A stretch of 64,000 bases of DNA from Microbacterium sp. cx-55 (lineage in GTDB: Bacteria > Actinomycetota > Actinomycetes > Actinomycetales > Microbacteriaceae). The notes under the pieces were generated by a model. The model saw only the letters and a program-made list of their open reading frames with translations, was not told where the DNA came from and did no database searches. The stretch covers positions 496,001 through 560,000 of the forward strand of contig NZ_CP088261.1 of the NCBI RefSeq assembly GCF_021117345.1, written 5' to 3'. The stretch's first letter is position 1. Each line of letters starts with the position of its first letter. Shown piece by piece: positions 32,728-40,952 of this stretch. The translations under genes and the position numbers were made by a program.

Positions 32728-34326
32728 TTACGCGTTCTTGAATGCGCGCAGGCGCGCTAGCAGCGCGGGAGCGTTGCGATCGAAGGAGCGACCGCCGAGG
32801 AACACCCCGCCCACCGCGAATACGGCGCCGAGACCGAACCCGGCGACCAGCGCGACCCAACCGAACAGCGCCTGTCCGGTGGCCGCGGCGAGGATGGCGG
32901 GCACGAGCGAGGGGAGCCCGAGCACACCGATTCCGAGCCAGATGCCGAGCATCGTCAGGCCGGCGAGGGCGTTCGTGCCGGGGACCCGCTTGAACGGGCT
33001 GTCGCCGGGCGCCGGAACCGGCACCACGATGTACGCCGACGTGACCGCGCTGACGCCGTATCCGGTGAGCAGAAGCCCGATGCTCGCACCGAGCACCGGC
33101 GGCAGCAGCTCCCAACGCCCCGACAGCCCCGTCGCGAGCAGGTCGATGGCGATGATCAGCGGCACGCCGATCGCGCTGGCGGCGAGGATCCGTCCGGCGC
33201 GGTCTTGACGGCCCCGGATGCCGGTGGTCAGCACCGTGGCGAACGCCGTGCCGTCGTACGACACGTCCGCGTAGGGCACGACCCCGAGGATGAACGCGAC
33301 GAGCACCCCGGAGAATGCGAACAGCGGACTCGTCACGTCGCCGCCCGAGTAGAACAGCATGAGCAGCGGGAAGATCGGCACGACCAGCAGCTGCCGGAGG
33401 TAGCGCGGATCGTGCAGCCAGTAGGTCTGCGCGCGCGCCCAGGTGGCGCCGGTCGGGCTCGTCCGCATCCGCCCGAACCAGCCGAGCTTTCCGGACTTCA
33501 CGGTCGCGGCGCTCCGGTGCGAGGGCGAGGTCAGCGCGGTGACGAGGCTGAGCCGCCAGAGCAGCCACAGTGCCACGAGGGTGGCGATCGCGATGAGCAG
33601 CTTGCCGAGCGCCGGCAGAAGAGCTCCGGCGGCGAGATCGCCGGGCACGGCCCAGACTGCGGCGAGCGGCGTCCACGAGAGTGTCGCGACGAACCCGCTG
33701 ATCCGGCCGAGGGGGTCAGGTCCTGCCGTGACGCCCGCCTCGACGAGGTTCAGGATGCCGAGGGTGAGGGGGCCGGCGAGCAGGATCACGAGGAACGCGG
33801 CCCCGCCGATCAGCTCTCGCGTGCGCCGGTTGCCGCCGGCTCCGCTCGTGAGCGCGGCCACCAGGCGCGACGCGACGACGACCGTGAGCAGGCCCAGCGG
33901 AACGCACAGCACGGCGGCGGCTGCGGCGGCCGGCCAGCGGAAGTACGCCAGGAAGATGCCGAGCGCGCCCACGGTCGTGGCCAGGCCGGGAACGCCGGTC
34001 AGCCCGGCGAGGGTCAGGGCGCGCATCAGCTGACCGGTCGTGATGGGGAAGGGCGCGAGCTTGGCGGGATCGAGCGTCGTGTCGACACCGGCGATGAACA
34101 GCGGGCCGAGCGTCCACCCCAGGAGGAGCACGGCCCCGGCGATCGTCACGACGAGGCGACTCGCATCCAGTCCGGCGAAGCCGACCGCGAACAGGCCCGC
34201 CCAGACGAGCGCGAGCATGCCGAGCGCACCGAGGGTGCCGAGGATGAAGCCGACGAGCTGCCAGGGGCTCGAGGCGAGCGTGTTGCCGAGGACGCGGAAC
34301 CGGATCCTCAGGAGAGTCGCAACCAC
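32728..34326 (-). CDS. ABC exporter permease
   Basis: 532 residues from a GTG at 34326, which overlaps the ATP-binding gene by 19 bp. About 12 hydrophobic helices, with cytoplasmic loops around 285-320 (SGKLGWFGRMRTSP). No substrate motif. Belongs to the large poorly characterised ABC-2-like permeases paired with single ATPases in actinobacteria; probably exports a lipid, peptide or drug. Ends 166 bp before the acyl-CoA ligase gene. Confidence 0.85.
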   Translation of the reverse strand: MVATLLRIRFRVLGNTLASSPWQLVGFILGTLGALGMLALVWAGLFAVGFAGLDASRLVVTIAGAVLLLGWTLGPLFIAGVDTTLDPAKLAPFPITTGQLMRALTLAGLTGVPGLATTVGALGIFLAYFRWPAAAAAAVLCVPLGLLTVVVASRLVAALTSGAGGNRRTRELIGGAAFLVILLAGPLTLGILNLVEAGVTAGPDPLGRISGFVATLSWTPLAAVWAVPGDLAAGALLPALGKLLIAIATLVALWLLWRLSLVTALTSPSHRSAATVKSGKLGWFGRMRTSPTGATWARAQTYWLHDPRYLRQLLVVPIFPLLMLFYSGGDVTSPLFAFSGVLVAFILGVVPYADVSYDGTAFATVLTTGIRGRQDRAGRILAASAIGVPLIIAIDLLATGLSGRWELLPPVLGASIGLLLTGYGVSAVTSAYIVVPVPAPGDSPFKRVPGTNALAGLTMLGIWLGIGVLGLPSLVPAILAAATGQALFGWVALVAGFGLGAVFAVGGVFLGGRSFDRNAPALLARLRAFKNA

Positions 34327-35111
34327 TCGGGGCCTTCCGTGTGGTGGCGGCCGCCGACGAGTTCGACGAAGCGATCCTGCAGGGTGTTCGCCCCGCGCAC
34401 CTCGTCGACGGTTCCGGCCGCGAGCACGCGCCCGCCGGCGATGACGGCGACGTGATCGCACATGCGCTGCACGAGGTCCATCGAGTGGCTGGAGACGATG
34501 ACGGTTCCGCCGCTGCTCGTGTAGCTGCGGAGCACGTCCTCGATGTTCGCCGCAGAGACCGGGTCGACCGATTCGAAGGGCTCGTCGAGGACGAGGATGC
34601 GGGGCGCGTGCACGAGCGCGCAGGCGAGGGCCACCTTCTTGGTCATGCCGGCGGAGTAGTCGACGACGGGGGTGCCCGCGGCCTGACCGAGATCCATCAG
34701 CGCCAGAAGATCCGCGGTGCGACCGGCGAGCTGGTCGCGCGGGACGCCGAACATCATGCCCGTGTAGGTGATGAGCTGCTCGCCGGTCAGCCGGTCGAAG
34801 AGCCGTACGCCGTCGGCGAGGTTGCCGATCATGGCCTTCGCGGCGACCGGGTCGCGCCAGACATCCACTCCGTGCAGGACCGCCGCACCCGCGTCGGGGC
34901 GGAGAAGTCCGGTCGCCATGGACAGGGTGGTCGTCTTTCCGGCGCCGTTCGGGCCGACGAGTCCGTAGAACGACCCGGTCGGCACGTCCAGATCGAGCTG
35001 GTCGACCGCGACCTTCTCGCCGAACCGTTTGAGGAGACCGCGCAGCTGCAGCGCGGGCCCTGCGGCGGAGGGGACATCGATCGGAGGAATCGCGGCTGCC
35101 GGTGTCGTCAC
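34308..35111 (-). CDS. ABC exporter ATP-binding protein
   Basis: 267 residues from a GTG at 35111. Walker A GPNGAGKTT, Q-loop region lacking a clear Gln (IGNLADGVRLF), signature region YSAGMTKKVALA (unusual, in place of LSGGQ), Walker B ILVLDEPFES and switch His in SSHSMD. The YSxGM signature is common among ABC-2 type exporters. Forms a transporter with the overlapping downstream permease. Confidence 0.93.
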   Translation of the reverse strand: MTTPAAAIPPIDVPSAAGPALQLRGLLKRFGEKVAVDQLDLDVPTGSFYGLVGPNGAGKTTTLSMATGLLRPDAGAAVLHGVDVWRDPVAAKAMIGNLADGVRLFDRLTGEQLITYTGMMFGVPRDQLAGRTADLLALMDLGQAAGTPVVDYSAGMTKKVALACALVHAPRILVLDEPFESVDPVSAANIEDVLRSYTSSGGTVIVSSHSMDLVQRMCDHVAVIAGGRVLAAGTVDEVRGANTLQDRFVELVGGRHHTEGPEWLRLS

Positions 35112-35170
35112 GGCCTCATCCTAGGAGGTCGCCGCGACCGGGATCCAGATTCCTCGCCCGGGCGACGCCG

Positions 35171-35395
35171 TTACAGCTGTGCGCCGTCGTCGTCGCGATC
35201 GTAGATTCCGACGTTGCGCCCGCGCCACGACTCGTAGGCGATCACCCAGCCGACCGAGACCGCGGCGGCGATCAGGAGGCCGACCCACACGCTCCCGAGG
35301 GCGAGGCCGACGAACACCCCGACCGCGAAGAGGAGGACGGTGCCGAGGGCCCATGTGGTGCGGCCACGCGGCCAGCCGGTTCCGGATGCGCTCAT
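35171..35395 (-). CDS. Small membrane protein (74 residues)
   Basis: Two hydrophobic helices (about 15-33 and 36-54) followed by a polar tail ending YDRDDDGAQL. No family recognised. Upstream of the ABC exporter operon by 59 bp on the same strand, so possibly cotranscribed. Confidence 0.65.
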   Translation of the reverse strand: MSASGTGWPRGRTTWALGTVLLFAVGVFVGLALGSVWVGLLIAAAVSVGWVIAYESWRGRNVGIYDRDDDGAQL

Positions 35396-35432
35396 GGACT
35401 CAGGCTAGGGGACCGCGTCCGGATGCGGCGCA

Positions 35433-35840
35433 TCACGCGTCGGCCGCCACCATCCACGGGATCCCGAAACGGTCGATGAGCATGCCGAACTTTCCGCCCC
35501 ACGGCGGGATCTCGTACGGCAGCGTCACCGTTCCGTCTGCGGCGAGCCCGTCCCACGCGGCCTGCAGGGCCTCGCTGTCGTTGCCCGAAAGCGAAACCGA
35601 GACGCCCGCGGCCGCCTGATACGGCATGCCGGGCGGGGTGTCCGACGCCATCAGGACCAGGCCGCCCGGGGTGGTGAGCTGCGCGTGCATGACCAGATGC
35701 ATGTCATCGGGCGAGATGCCCATCTCCTCGTAGCCCTCGAACGTGTCGATCACGAGGTCCCCACCCAGAACGGACTGGTAGAACTCCATCGCGGCACGGG
35801 TCTCGGCCTGGAACGACAGGTACGGATTGAGGCGCAACAT
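35433..35840 (-). CDS. VOC-family protein (PhnB-like)
   Basis: 135 residues from the ATG at 35840 with AAGGAG 6 bp upstream. Glyoxalase/bleomycin-resistance fold of the PhnB or 3-demethylubiquinone-methyltransferase-like branch: LNPYLSFQAETRAAMEFYQSVLGG, GYEEMGISPDD, MHAQLTTPGG and WGGKFGMLIDRFGIPWMV. Often metal-binding; substrate unknown. The AlkA-like gene ends 69 bp upstream on the same strand. Confidence 0.9.
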   Translation of the reverse strand: MLRLNPYLSFQAETRAAMEFYQSVLGGDLVIDTFEGYEEMGISPDDMHLVMHAQLTTPGGLVLMASDTPPGMPYQAAAGVSVSLSGNDSEALQAAWDGLAADGTVTLPYEIPPWGGKFGMLIDRFGIPWMVAADA

Positions 35841-35909
35841 GGTTTCTCCTTCGAAACGGGTTCGGACACGGCCAGTGTGACCGCGGGGCCCGACGGCCAC
35901 AAGAGGGGG

Positions 35910-36932
35910 TCAGCGCGCGCGGTGGTCCTCCGGATGCAGTCGAGGCCCTCGGCGCGGTTCCTGCACCCCGCTCGCGCCGATCAGCCGGATGACCCGCTGG
36001 CGGTGCCCGGCCCAGGGGGCGAGCAGCGCGAGCATGCCGTCGTCGTCGGTGCGGGTTCCGGTGAGGGCGTGACCGACCTGGTGCGCGAGGTGGTAATCGC
36101 CGACGCTGACCGCATCCGGATCCCCATAGGCGCGGATGCGGGTCTCGGCCGACGTCCACGGCCCGACTCCGCGGAGGGCGGTGAGAACCGATTCGCGCGC
36201 TTCGCCGCCCGCCGCGGCGTCGAGGGTGCGGACGAGGGAGGTTCCGCGCGCTGCGACCTGCACGACCGTCCGGGACTGGGCCGGCTCGAGGCCGGCACGA
36301 TGCCACGACCACGACGGAATTCGCCGCCACTGGTCGATCGAGGGCGGTGCGAACATGGGGCGCGGCGTCGGGCCGGGCGCGCGCTCACCGAACCACGTCA
36401 CGATCCGTCGCCAGGCGCCGAACGCCTGCATCCCGGTGACCTTCTGCTCGAAGATCGCGCTCGCGAGGGCGTCGAAGACCAGGTCGGTGCGTCCGAGCCG
36501 CAGCCCCGGGTGGCGGTGATGGCTCGACGCGATGAGCGGATGCCGATCGGCGTCGAAGCCGTCGGGATCGTCGTGGGCGCCGCAGAGCGCGGGCACTTGA
36601 TCGAGCGCCCAGTCGGCGCCCGGTCCCCATGCCGCGGCGCGCACCGCGCCTCCCGCCGTGGCGCGCAGGGCGACCGTGGCGATCCCCGCCGGGGTGCGGC
36701 TCGCCCGCCAGATGACCGGCCCGTCGACGACGAGGCTCGGGTCGTTGCTCCCGTGCCGTTGGTGCACGACCGTGCGGTGCAGATCGAGCGCGTGCCGTGG
36801 CGTGTACGTCGTCTCGAGCCGGGCGTGCGGGGCGCGGGGCGCGTCTCGCTCCGCCGGTGCCGGTCGCTCGGCCTGCTCCGCTCGCTCCACCGGTGCCGCG
36901 CGCGGAGCGGTCGCGGTTCCGGTCGGGGTCAT
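35910..36932 (-). CDS. DNA-3-methyladenine glycosylase, AlkA-like
   Basis: 340 residues. N-terminal ~35 residues are low complexity; then an AlkA-like beta domain (LDLHRTVVHQRHGSNDPS) and the helix-hairpin-helix region LRGVGPWTSAETRIRAYGDPDAV followed by the catalytic Asp in SVGDYHLAH. ASAIFEQKVTGMQAFGAWRR matches the conserved helix of the HhH-GPD fold. Removes alkylated purines from DNA to start base-excision repair. Confidence 0.9.
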   Translation of the reverse strand: MTPTGTATAPRAAPVERAEQAERPAPAERDAPRAPHARLETTYTPRHALDLHRTVVHQRHGSNDPSLVVDGPVIWRASRTPAGIATVALRATAGGAVRAAAWGPGADWALDQVPALCGAHDDPDGFDADRHPLIASSHHRHPGLRLGRTDLVFDALASAIFEQKVTGMQAFGAWRRIVTWFGERAPGPTPRPMFAPPSIDQWRRIPSWSWHRAGLEPAQSRTVVQVAARGTSLVRTLDAAAGGEARESVLTALRGVGPWTSAETRIRAYGDPDAVSVGDYHLAHQVGHALTGTRTDDDGMLALLAPWAGHRQRVIRLIGASGVQEPRRGPRLHPEDHRAR

Positions 36933-36999
36933 GGGCTCACCCTAAGCGTCCCCCGCCGACATCCGCCGTCCGCATCCGCCGTCTGCCCGGTCGATCCCG

Positions 37000-37076
37000 G
37001 ACCGCGAGACAGCAGTCGAGCGGCGAGACAGCGGCTGTCGACCAACGTCTCGCCGCGAAAGTGCAGTCTCGCGGTC
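37000..37076. repeat. Nested perfect inverted repeats (cruciform-like element)
   Basis: Outer arms GACCGCGAGAC / GTCTCGCGGTC (37000-37010, 37066-37076) enclose inner arms GCGGCGAGAC / GTCTCGCCGC (37020-37029, 37047-37056). All four share the core CGAGAC. The outer right arm reaches the stop codon of the winged-helix gene (37075-37077), so the element may also end its transcript. Confidence 0.75.
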
Positions 37077-37806
37077 AGAAGCGGTCGGGGGAGGGAGTGC
37101 CGTGGCCGTAGCGGATGGCGACGTCGGCGTGCCGGTCGAAGCGGTAGCCGACACCGCGCACGGTGCGGACGATGTCTTCGAAGCGACCCAGCTTGGCGCG
37201 CAGACGCCGCACGTGCACGTCGATCGTGCGCTCGCCGGGGGCCTCGTCGTCACCGAGCTGCCAGAGCGAGGAGACCAGTTCGGTGCGCTCGATCGTGCGT
37301 CCCTCGCGGAGCACGAGGTACTGCAGCAGCTCGAACTCCTTGAACGTGAAGGCGGCGGACTCGCCGTCGATCAGCACGCGCTTGCGAGAGATGTCGACGA
37401 CGACGCCGGCCTCGGCGCGCTCTTCGACCTCGATCTCGGGCTTCGTGCGGGCGACCGCGGACGGCTCGTGCAGGGCCAGACGCACGACGTCGACGTCACG
37501 GCCACCGGCGCCGGCCGGGGCGAGCGCGACGGTCGCGTAGGTCTCGGCGTCGGGGGCGAGCTCGTGCAGTGTGCGGCGGAGGGCCTCGACGATCCGGCCG
37601 AGCGAGACACCGGATGCGGCGGCCTTCGCCTCGTCGAACCCGACGTACAGGCCGAACCCGCGCGGTGCGGTGCCGGCGGGGATGCTGCGGTCAGCGGCGG
37701 GCGCCTCGGGGGCGGGGGCGGATGCGGCGACGGATGCGTCGTCCACGATGCGGAGGGCGGGACGCGTGGCGGGGGCGGTGTGGTCGATGAGGGCAGTGGT
37801 CGACAT
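37075..37806 (-). CDS. Orphan winged-helix regulator (OmpR-type DNA-binding domain, no receiver)
   Basis: 243 residues. The C-terminal ~100 residues are an OmpR/PhoB winged helix (FTFKEFELLQYLVLREGRTI, RTIDVHVRRLRAKLG, IVRTVRGVGYRFD). The N-terminal half has no Asp receiver; instead a ~85-residue domain (GFGLYVGFDEAKAAASGVSL ... LHELAPDAETYATVAL) of unknown fold. So its activity must be set by something other than phosphorylation. A strong promoter sits ~270 bp upstream, giving a long leader. Confidence 0.85.
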   Translation of the reverse strand: MSTTALIDHTAPATRPALRIVDDASVAASAPAPEAPAADRSIPAGTAPRGFGLYVGFDEAKAAASGVSLGRIVEALRRTLHELAPDAETYATVALAPAGAGGRDVDVVRLALHEPSAVARTKPEIEVEERAEAGVVVDISRKRVLIDGESAAFTFKEFELLQYLVLREGRTIERTELVSSLWQLGDDEAPGERTIDVHVRRLRAKLGRFEDIVRTVRGVGYRFDRHADVAIRYGHGTPSPDRF

Positions 37807-38195
37807 GGCAGAAGTCCTTGCGGAGAGTGAGCCGGCGCGCGGCGCCCGGCTCTTCGTGTTGTTGTTCTCGGCCCGTCGTGGGGCCGGGTGCGCGGCACTC
37901 GCTCAAATGAACGGCACCGGGGACTCGCTGCGAGGATTCAGCGGGCGAGTCCGACGGGGGTCACCGATTCAGCTGCACATTCGACAACACAGAACAATGC
38001 GACCGGCCATCATGGTGCCGGCAGTCCCGTTCGCCTCCCAGGCGGACAGAGAACGTGCATTGTCAGTCATGACCCCGATTATCACGGAGTCCGCTGTGCC
38101 CGTCAAACTGCGCCGCCCCGGCCCCGGCCGTGTGACGAATTATGACGGTGCCCGCGAACGGATCCGGGGCCTCCCCGGCGGCGTAGCCTGGGCGG
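37807..38195. other. 389-bp divergent intergenic region with long leader
   Basis: Between the winged-helix gene (minus) and the GNAT gene (plus). It contains the minus promoter at 38078-38106 and therefore a ~265-base transcribed leader. No open frame of note. On the plus side, TAGCCT just before 38196 would give a leaderless GNAT message. Confidence 0.5.
38078..38106 (-). promoter_or_regulatory. Strong sigma-70-type promoter for the winged-helix gene
   Basis: On the minus strand TTGACG (38101-38106) and GATAAT (38078-38083) are exactly 17 bp apart, one of the best matches in the window. Predicted start near 38071, about 265 bases before the ATG at 37806. Confidence 0.7.
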
Positions 38196-38495
38196 GTGAC
38201 CGATCTGCGATTCACGGACGAGAAGGATGCCTCGCGCTACACGCTGCACGATGGCAACGATCTGGTGAGCGTGCTCGATTACCGCGATGACGGCCGATCC
38301 GTGGCGATGACCCGGGCGTTCACCATCCCCACGTTCCGTGGTCACGGCTACGCGGGAGCGCTCGTCGAGCGGGCCGTCGCGTCGCTCGAACAGCAGGGCG
38401 ACCGCGAGGTCATCCCGGTGTGCTGGTACGTCGCCGAGTGGTTCGACGCGCACCCGGAGCGCGCCGGAATCCTCCAGGCCCGCCGCTCCGCGTAA
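38196..38495 (+). CDS. Small GNAT-type N-acetyltransferase (YjdJ-like)
   Basis: 99 residues from a GTG at 38196. Compact GNAT domain with the acetyl-CoA loop FRGHGYAGALVERAV and the preceding strand VAMTRAFTIP, ending VCWYVAEWFDAHPE, which fits the short PF14542-type acetyltransferases. Substrate unknown. TAGCCT lies 6-11 bases upstream with no ribosome site: probably leaderless. Confidence 0.9.
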   Translation: MTDLRFTDEKDASRYTLHDGNDLVSVLDYRDDGRSVAMTRAFTIPTFRGHGYAGALVERAVASLEQQGDREVIPVCWYVAEWFDAHPERAGILQARRSA

Positions 38496-38626
38496 GCGGA
38501 CTACCCTCCCGCGCCGCCCGCGCCTCCGTCGCGGTCGGCGGACCTACTCACCGCATCCGGCAGCGTCAATCCCCCGTCCCACGCACGCGCGGCCGAGGAT
38601 GCTGGGGGCAACAAGAGGAGTACGCC

Positions 38627-38809
38627 ATGGACGATCGTGATCTGCCCGAAGGTGTCATCAACGCGAACCCGCCCGGCGGATGGGAGAGCGGCGACGTCGC
38701 CGACGCGGAAACCGAAGCGCAGAACGCCGAGGCCATCGACTCACCCGAACTGATCGAGTCGGACGAGCCCGGACAGGCCGCCGACCCCGACCTCGCGACC
38801 GGAGAGTGA
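38627..38809 (+). CDS. Small acidic protein (60 residues)
   Basis: From the ATG at 38627 with GAGGAG 7 bp upstream. Very acidic and Pro/Gly/Asn-rich, no hydrophobic core, so probably disordered: INANPPGGWESGDVADAE and a tail of Glu/Asp. Followed 2 bp later by another acidic protein gene, so they form one unit. Compare the 48-residue acidic protein at 45884. Function unknown. Confidence 0.65.
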   Translation: MDDRDLPEGVINANPPGGWESGDVADAETEAQNAEAIDSPELIESDEPGQAADPDLATGE

Positions 38810-38811
38810 CC

Positions 38812-39159
38812 ATGGGCGACAACGAGAAGTACAGCGCCGACGCGCAGAACGAGCGGGAGGATGCAGCGGCCGCCACCGAGACGGATGCCGCACCGACCTT
38901 CACCGACCCGAACCAGTCCGACACCGAGGCCTCGTCGCCGCATCCAGGGGAGACGCAGGACGCGCCCCTGATGGATCAGCACGACGCGTCGATCGACGAC
39001 AAGATCAACGGCATCGTCGCGCAGACGCGGATCGATGTGCCGGGCGCCGACCACGACCGCATCGTGGATGTGCTGCGGCAGCGGTTCTCGGATGCGGGCA
39101 TCGGCGGCGTGGACGACGACCGGTTCGCCGCTCTCGCGAAGCGCGTCGCGGCGGGCTGA
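38812..39159 (+). CDS. Acidic protein, unknown function
   Basis: 115 residues from the ATG at 38812, right after the previous stop. The first ~60 residues are acidic and low complexity; residues ~62-115 form a compact helical segment (INGIVAQTRIDV, IVDVLRQRFSDAGI, DDRFAALAKRVAAG) that may be a real domain. No family recognised. Convergent with the NUDIX gene, 23 bp apart. Confidence 0.7.
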   Translation: MGDNEKYSADAQNEREDAAAATETDAAPTFTDPNQSDTEASSPHPGETQDAPLMDQHDASIDDKINGIVAQTRIDVPGADHDRIVDVLRQRFSDAGIGGVDDDRFAALAKRVAAG

Positions 39160-39182
39160 CCGCTCCCGCACGGCCCCGGGCG

Positions 39183-39686
39183 TCAGTGTGCGATCGCCGC
39201 GCCGCCCGGGAGCCCGGGGGACTCGGCGACCACGGTCGCGAGATCATCGCCGAACGTGAAGGTGGCGCCTGCCTGCCCGCCGCGGAGAACTCCGGGGAGC
39301 CACCGGCGGGCGTCGTCCCACATCCGCTCGAACGGTACGTCGTCGACCGCGAACCATGCGGGCACGATCTCCTCGGTCTCGGCGGGAGTTCCGGCGAACT
39401 GCCGGCAGACGAACACGTGCGATCGCTGCGACCACGACGGTTCGGCGGGGAACAGGTAGTCGAAGACCCCGACCGGTTCGAGATCGGCCGTCGAGATCTC
39501 CAGCTCGGTCTCTTCGCGCACTTCGCGGACGGCGGCATCCGTGATGCTCTCGCCGGGTTCGACCTTGCCGCCGATGCCGACGACGCGGCCGAGTCCAAGA
39601 CCGGTGCGCTTGTAGCCGAGCAGAACCTCGTCTACCCCGGCGCTGCGGCGCAGGAGATAGACGACGCAGACCGCGCGCAGTTCCAT
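39183..39686 (-). CDS. NUDIX hydrolase, 8-oxo-dGTPase (MutT/MTH1) type
   Basis: 167 residues from the ATG at 39686. Nudix box GKVEPGESITDAAVREVREE with the catalytic Glu residues intact (G-x5-E-x7-RE-x-x-E-E). KRTGLGLGRVVGIGGKVE is typical of MTH1-like enzymes that clear oxidised dGTP. A GTG at 39695 would extend it by three residues. Confidence 0.92.
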   Translation of the reverse strand: MELRAVCVVYLLRRSAGVDEVLLGYKRTGLGLGRVVGIGGKVEPGESITDAAVREVREETELEISTADLEPVGVFDYLFPAEPSWSQRSHVFVCRQFAGTPAETEEIVPAWFAVDDVPFERMWDDARRWLPGVLRGGQAGATFTFGDDLATVVAESPGLPGGAAIAH

Positions 39687-39782
39687 GAGTGAAACCCTAT
39701 GCGTCGTATGTTTCGTGTTCGTGTTTCGCCCGCCCGGGCGCGGGATCACGGCGGTGTCGGAGGCTCGACATAGCGTGAAGGC

Positions 39783-40952
39783 ATGCGCATCCTGCACACC
39801 TCCGATTGGCACATCGGGCGCACCTTCCACGGGTGGTCGACGCTCGAGGCGCTCCGCGGTGTGCTCGAGACGCTCGTCACGCAGGTGCGCGAGAACGACG
39901 TCGACGTCGTGATCGTGGCGGGCGACGTGTTCGACTCCGCGACTCCCGCCGCCGAGTGCTACACGCTCCTCAGCGACACCCTGCGCGGTCTCGCTGATAC
40001 CGGTGCGCGGGTCGTCGTCACGAGCGGCAACCACGATTCCGCCGCACGCCTCGGCTTTCAGGCCGGGCTCCTCCGTGAGGGCATCCACGTGGTCACCGAC
40101 CCGCTGTCGGTGGGCTCGCCCATCACGATTCCGGATGCCGACGGACCCGTGCATCTCTACGGCATCCCCTACCTCGAGCCCGCCCGCGTGCGTCACCTGT
40201 GGGACGGCGTCGAGCTGCGCACCCAGGCGCAGACCCTCGCGCACGCGATGGATCTCGTGCGGGCCGACCTCGCCGTCCGCGGCGGGCGCTCCGTCGCGAT
40301 CGCGCACTGCTTCGCGGCCGGCATCGAGGCCACCCCGGGCGTCGAGCGCGAGATCCGCCAGGGCAACCTCGACGTCGTGCCGCTGAACGTCTTCGACGGG
40401 CCAGACTACGTCGCGCTCGGGCACATCCACGGGCGCCAGCGGCTGTCGGAACGCGTGCGGTACGCCGGGGCGCCGCTGCACTACAGCTTCGGAGAGAAGG
40501 GACGCCTGCGCGGGTCGTGGCTCGTCGATCTCGATGTGTCGGGGCTCGCCGACGTCACCTGGCTCGACCTGCCTGTGCCTCGCCGCCTCGAGGTACTGCG
40601 GGCGCCGCTCGCCGAGTTGATCGAGAGCGACCTCTACGCGGGCGCCGCGGATGCGTGGGTGTGTGTGGAGTACACCGACACCCTGCCGCAGCGCGATGTC
40701 ATGCGCCGGCTGCAGGAGCGGTTCCCGTTCTGCGCGACCGTGAGCCACACGCCGGCCGTTGCGCCTGCCGATGATGGACGCACGTACGTCGACCGGGTGC
40801 GGGCCGCCCGCAGCGACCGCGAGCTGATCGACGCGTTCCTCGTGCACGTTCGCGAAGGCGAGGCGGCGAGCGAGCGCGAGGCCGAACTCATCGGCGACCT
40901 GATCGCCGACGACCGTCCGATCGCGGCCGTGCTCGCCGAGGCGCAGAGGTGA
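39783..40952 (+). CDS. sbcD: Exonuclease subunit SbcD
   Basis: 389 residues. Mre11-type phosphoesterase motifs in order: HTSDWHIGR (D8, H10), VAGDVFDSA, SGNHDSAARL, AHCF and LGHIHGRQ. With SbcC it forms a Mn2+-dependent nuclease that opens hairpins and processes double-strand ends. Coupled to sbcC by a GTGA overlap at 40949. Confidence 0.96.
   Translation: MRILHTSDWHIGRTFHGWSTLEALRGVLETLVTQVRENDVDVVIVAGDVFDSATPAAECYTLLSDTLRGLADTGARVVVTSGNHDSAARLGFQAGLLREGIHVVTDPLSVGSPITIPDADGPVHLYGIPYLEPARVRHLWDGVELRTQAQTLAHAMDLVRADLAVRGGRSVAIAHCFAAGIEATPGVEREIRQGNLDVVPLNVFDGPDYVALGHIHGRQRLSERVRYAGAPLHYSFGEKGRLRGSWLVDLDVSGLADVTWLDLPVPRRLEVLRAPLAELIESDLYAGAADAWVCVEYTDTLPQRDVMRRLQERFPFCATVSHTPAVAPADDGRTYVDRVRAARSDRELIDAFLVHVREGEAASEREAELIGDLIADDRPIAAVLAEAQR

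Noticed and set aside
38420..38626. Upstream extension of the acidic 60-residue protein
   Set aside because: The extension overlaps the GNAT gene out of frame; the GAGGAG site supports the ATG at 38627.
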